From assembly GCF_900590755.1 (NCBI RefSeq), contig NZ_UUOC01000053.1, forward strand, positions 124,001 to 188,000: a stretch of 64,000 nucleotides of DNA, in the 5' to 3' direction. The position numbers and the translations under genes were made by a program. The DNA is from Pseudomonas viridiflava. GTDB taxonomy: Bacteria > Pseudomonadota > Gammaproteobacteria > Pseudomonadales > Pseudomonadaceae. Each line of letters starts with the position of its first letter. Position 1 is the first letter of the stretch. The notes below the pieces were generated by a model. It was not told the DNA's origin. It did no database searches and worked only from the letters and a program-made list of their open reading frames with translations. Shown piece by piece: positions 63,778 to 64,000 of this stretch.

Positions 63778-64000
63778 ATGAAAATCCGTGAGCTTGCCCA
63801 GCACTGGGAAGAGAATGCCAAAGGACGATTGACCAAGACCCGTTACGCGATTCACCTGGACATGGAGTCGGCTGCACGCCTGTCCGCGCTGACCGAAATG
63901 TACCCCAAACATCACCCGGAAGAGCTGCTGGGCGAACTGATCGGCGCGGCACTGGAAGAACTGGAAACCAGCTTCCCTTACGTCAAAGGTCAACACGTGG
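63778..64000 (+). CDS. Conserved hypothetical protein (3' end outside the window)
   Basis: Only the first 74 codons are visible: MKIRELAQHWEENAKG..., then LDMESAARLSALTEMYP and EELLGELIGAALEELE. The pattern of a short N-terminal stretch followed by two amphipathic helices resembles a ribbon-helix-helix or dimerisation domain, but I cannot name the family. GAAGGGG precedes the start by 5 bp. It is divergent from ppc. Confidence 0.75.
   Translation, partial: MKIRELAQHWEENAKGRLTKTRYAIHLDMESAARLSALTEMYPKHHPEELLGELIGAALEELETSFPYVKGQHV

Overview
This is chromosomal DNA of a Pseudomonas, most likely from the fluorescens/syringae part of the genus. The evidence is the gene order (ispD-ftsB-eno-kdsA-pyrG-tilS-accA-dnaE-rnhB-lpxB-lpxA-fabZ-lpxD-skp-bamA-rseP-dxr-cdsA-uppS-frr-pyrH-tsf-rpsB, and map-glnD-dapC-yffB-dapD), GC-rich coding sequence, and three families of paired REP palindromes of the kind common in that group. 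I recognised no rRNA, tRNA, CRISPR array, insertion sequence, prophage, toxin-antitoxin pair or biosynthetic cluster. It is mainly a housekeeping region; the less ordinary parts are regulatory DNA, repeats and a few uncharacterised proteins.

Layout. 1-4266 (minus): frmA-fghA (glutathione-dependent formaldehyde oxidation) lies directly upstream of ispF-truD-surE. A LysR-type gene diverges from frmA at 4373. 5264-6257 has no gene: two inverted copies of a roughly 300 bp repeat enclose a REP pair and are flanked by further REP sequences. 6258-32438 is one long minus-strand run: isoprenoid genes (ispD, dxr, uppS), division (ftsB), glycolysis (eno), Kdo and lipid A (kdsA, lpxD, fabZ, lpxA, lpxB), CTP synthase, tilS, accA, dnaE, rnhB, outer-membrane assembly (skp, bamA, rseP), cdsA and translation (frr, tsf, rpsB). 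Many neighbours overlap by 1-4 bp. Hairpins split the run at rpsB/tsf, tsf/pyrH, rseP/bamA, rnhB/dnaE and kdsA/eno.

32959-41141 (plus): map, glnD (nitrogen signalling), dapC-yffB-dapD (lysine/meso-diaminopimelate), then csdA-csdE (sulfur mobilisation). tcdA, whose product works with CsdA/CsdE in ct6A tRNA modification, is encoded tail-to-tail with csdE and overlaps it by 25 bp. An AbrB-family membrane protein (42074-43093) stands alone in more AT-rich DNA. 43529-49453 (plus): dapE, rlmA, an unknown protein, plsB and a DUF4197 protein.

49559-54463: an RND efflux permease and membrane-fusion lipoprotein, with a divergent TetR repressor and a clear dyad operator between them. 54548-63571: rsmJ, a protein with a 41-residue internal duplication, an extensin-like protein, a PEP mutase/isocitrate lyase family enzyme, a DUF72 protein, tsaB, adk and ppc. 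The window ends inside an unidentified plus-strand gene.

Functionally, the large minus-strand block joins envelope synthesis (lipid A, phospholipid, undecaprenyl phosphate, BAM) with translation and replication. The dap genes supply peptidoglycan and lysine precursors. Candidate regulatory sites worth testing are the LysR dyad (4348-4369), the TetR operator (53763-53816), the rpsB leader (32439-32572) and a hairpin that covers the ispF ribosome-binding region (2176-2205).
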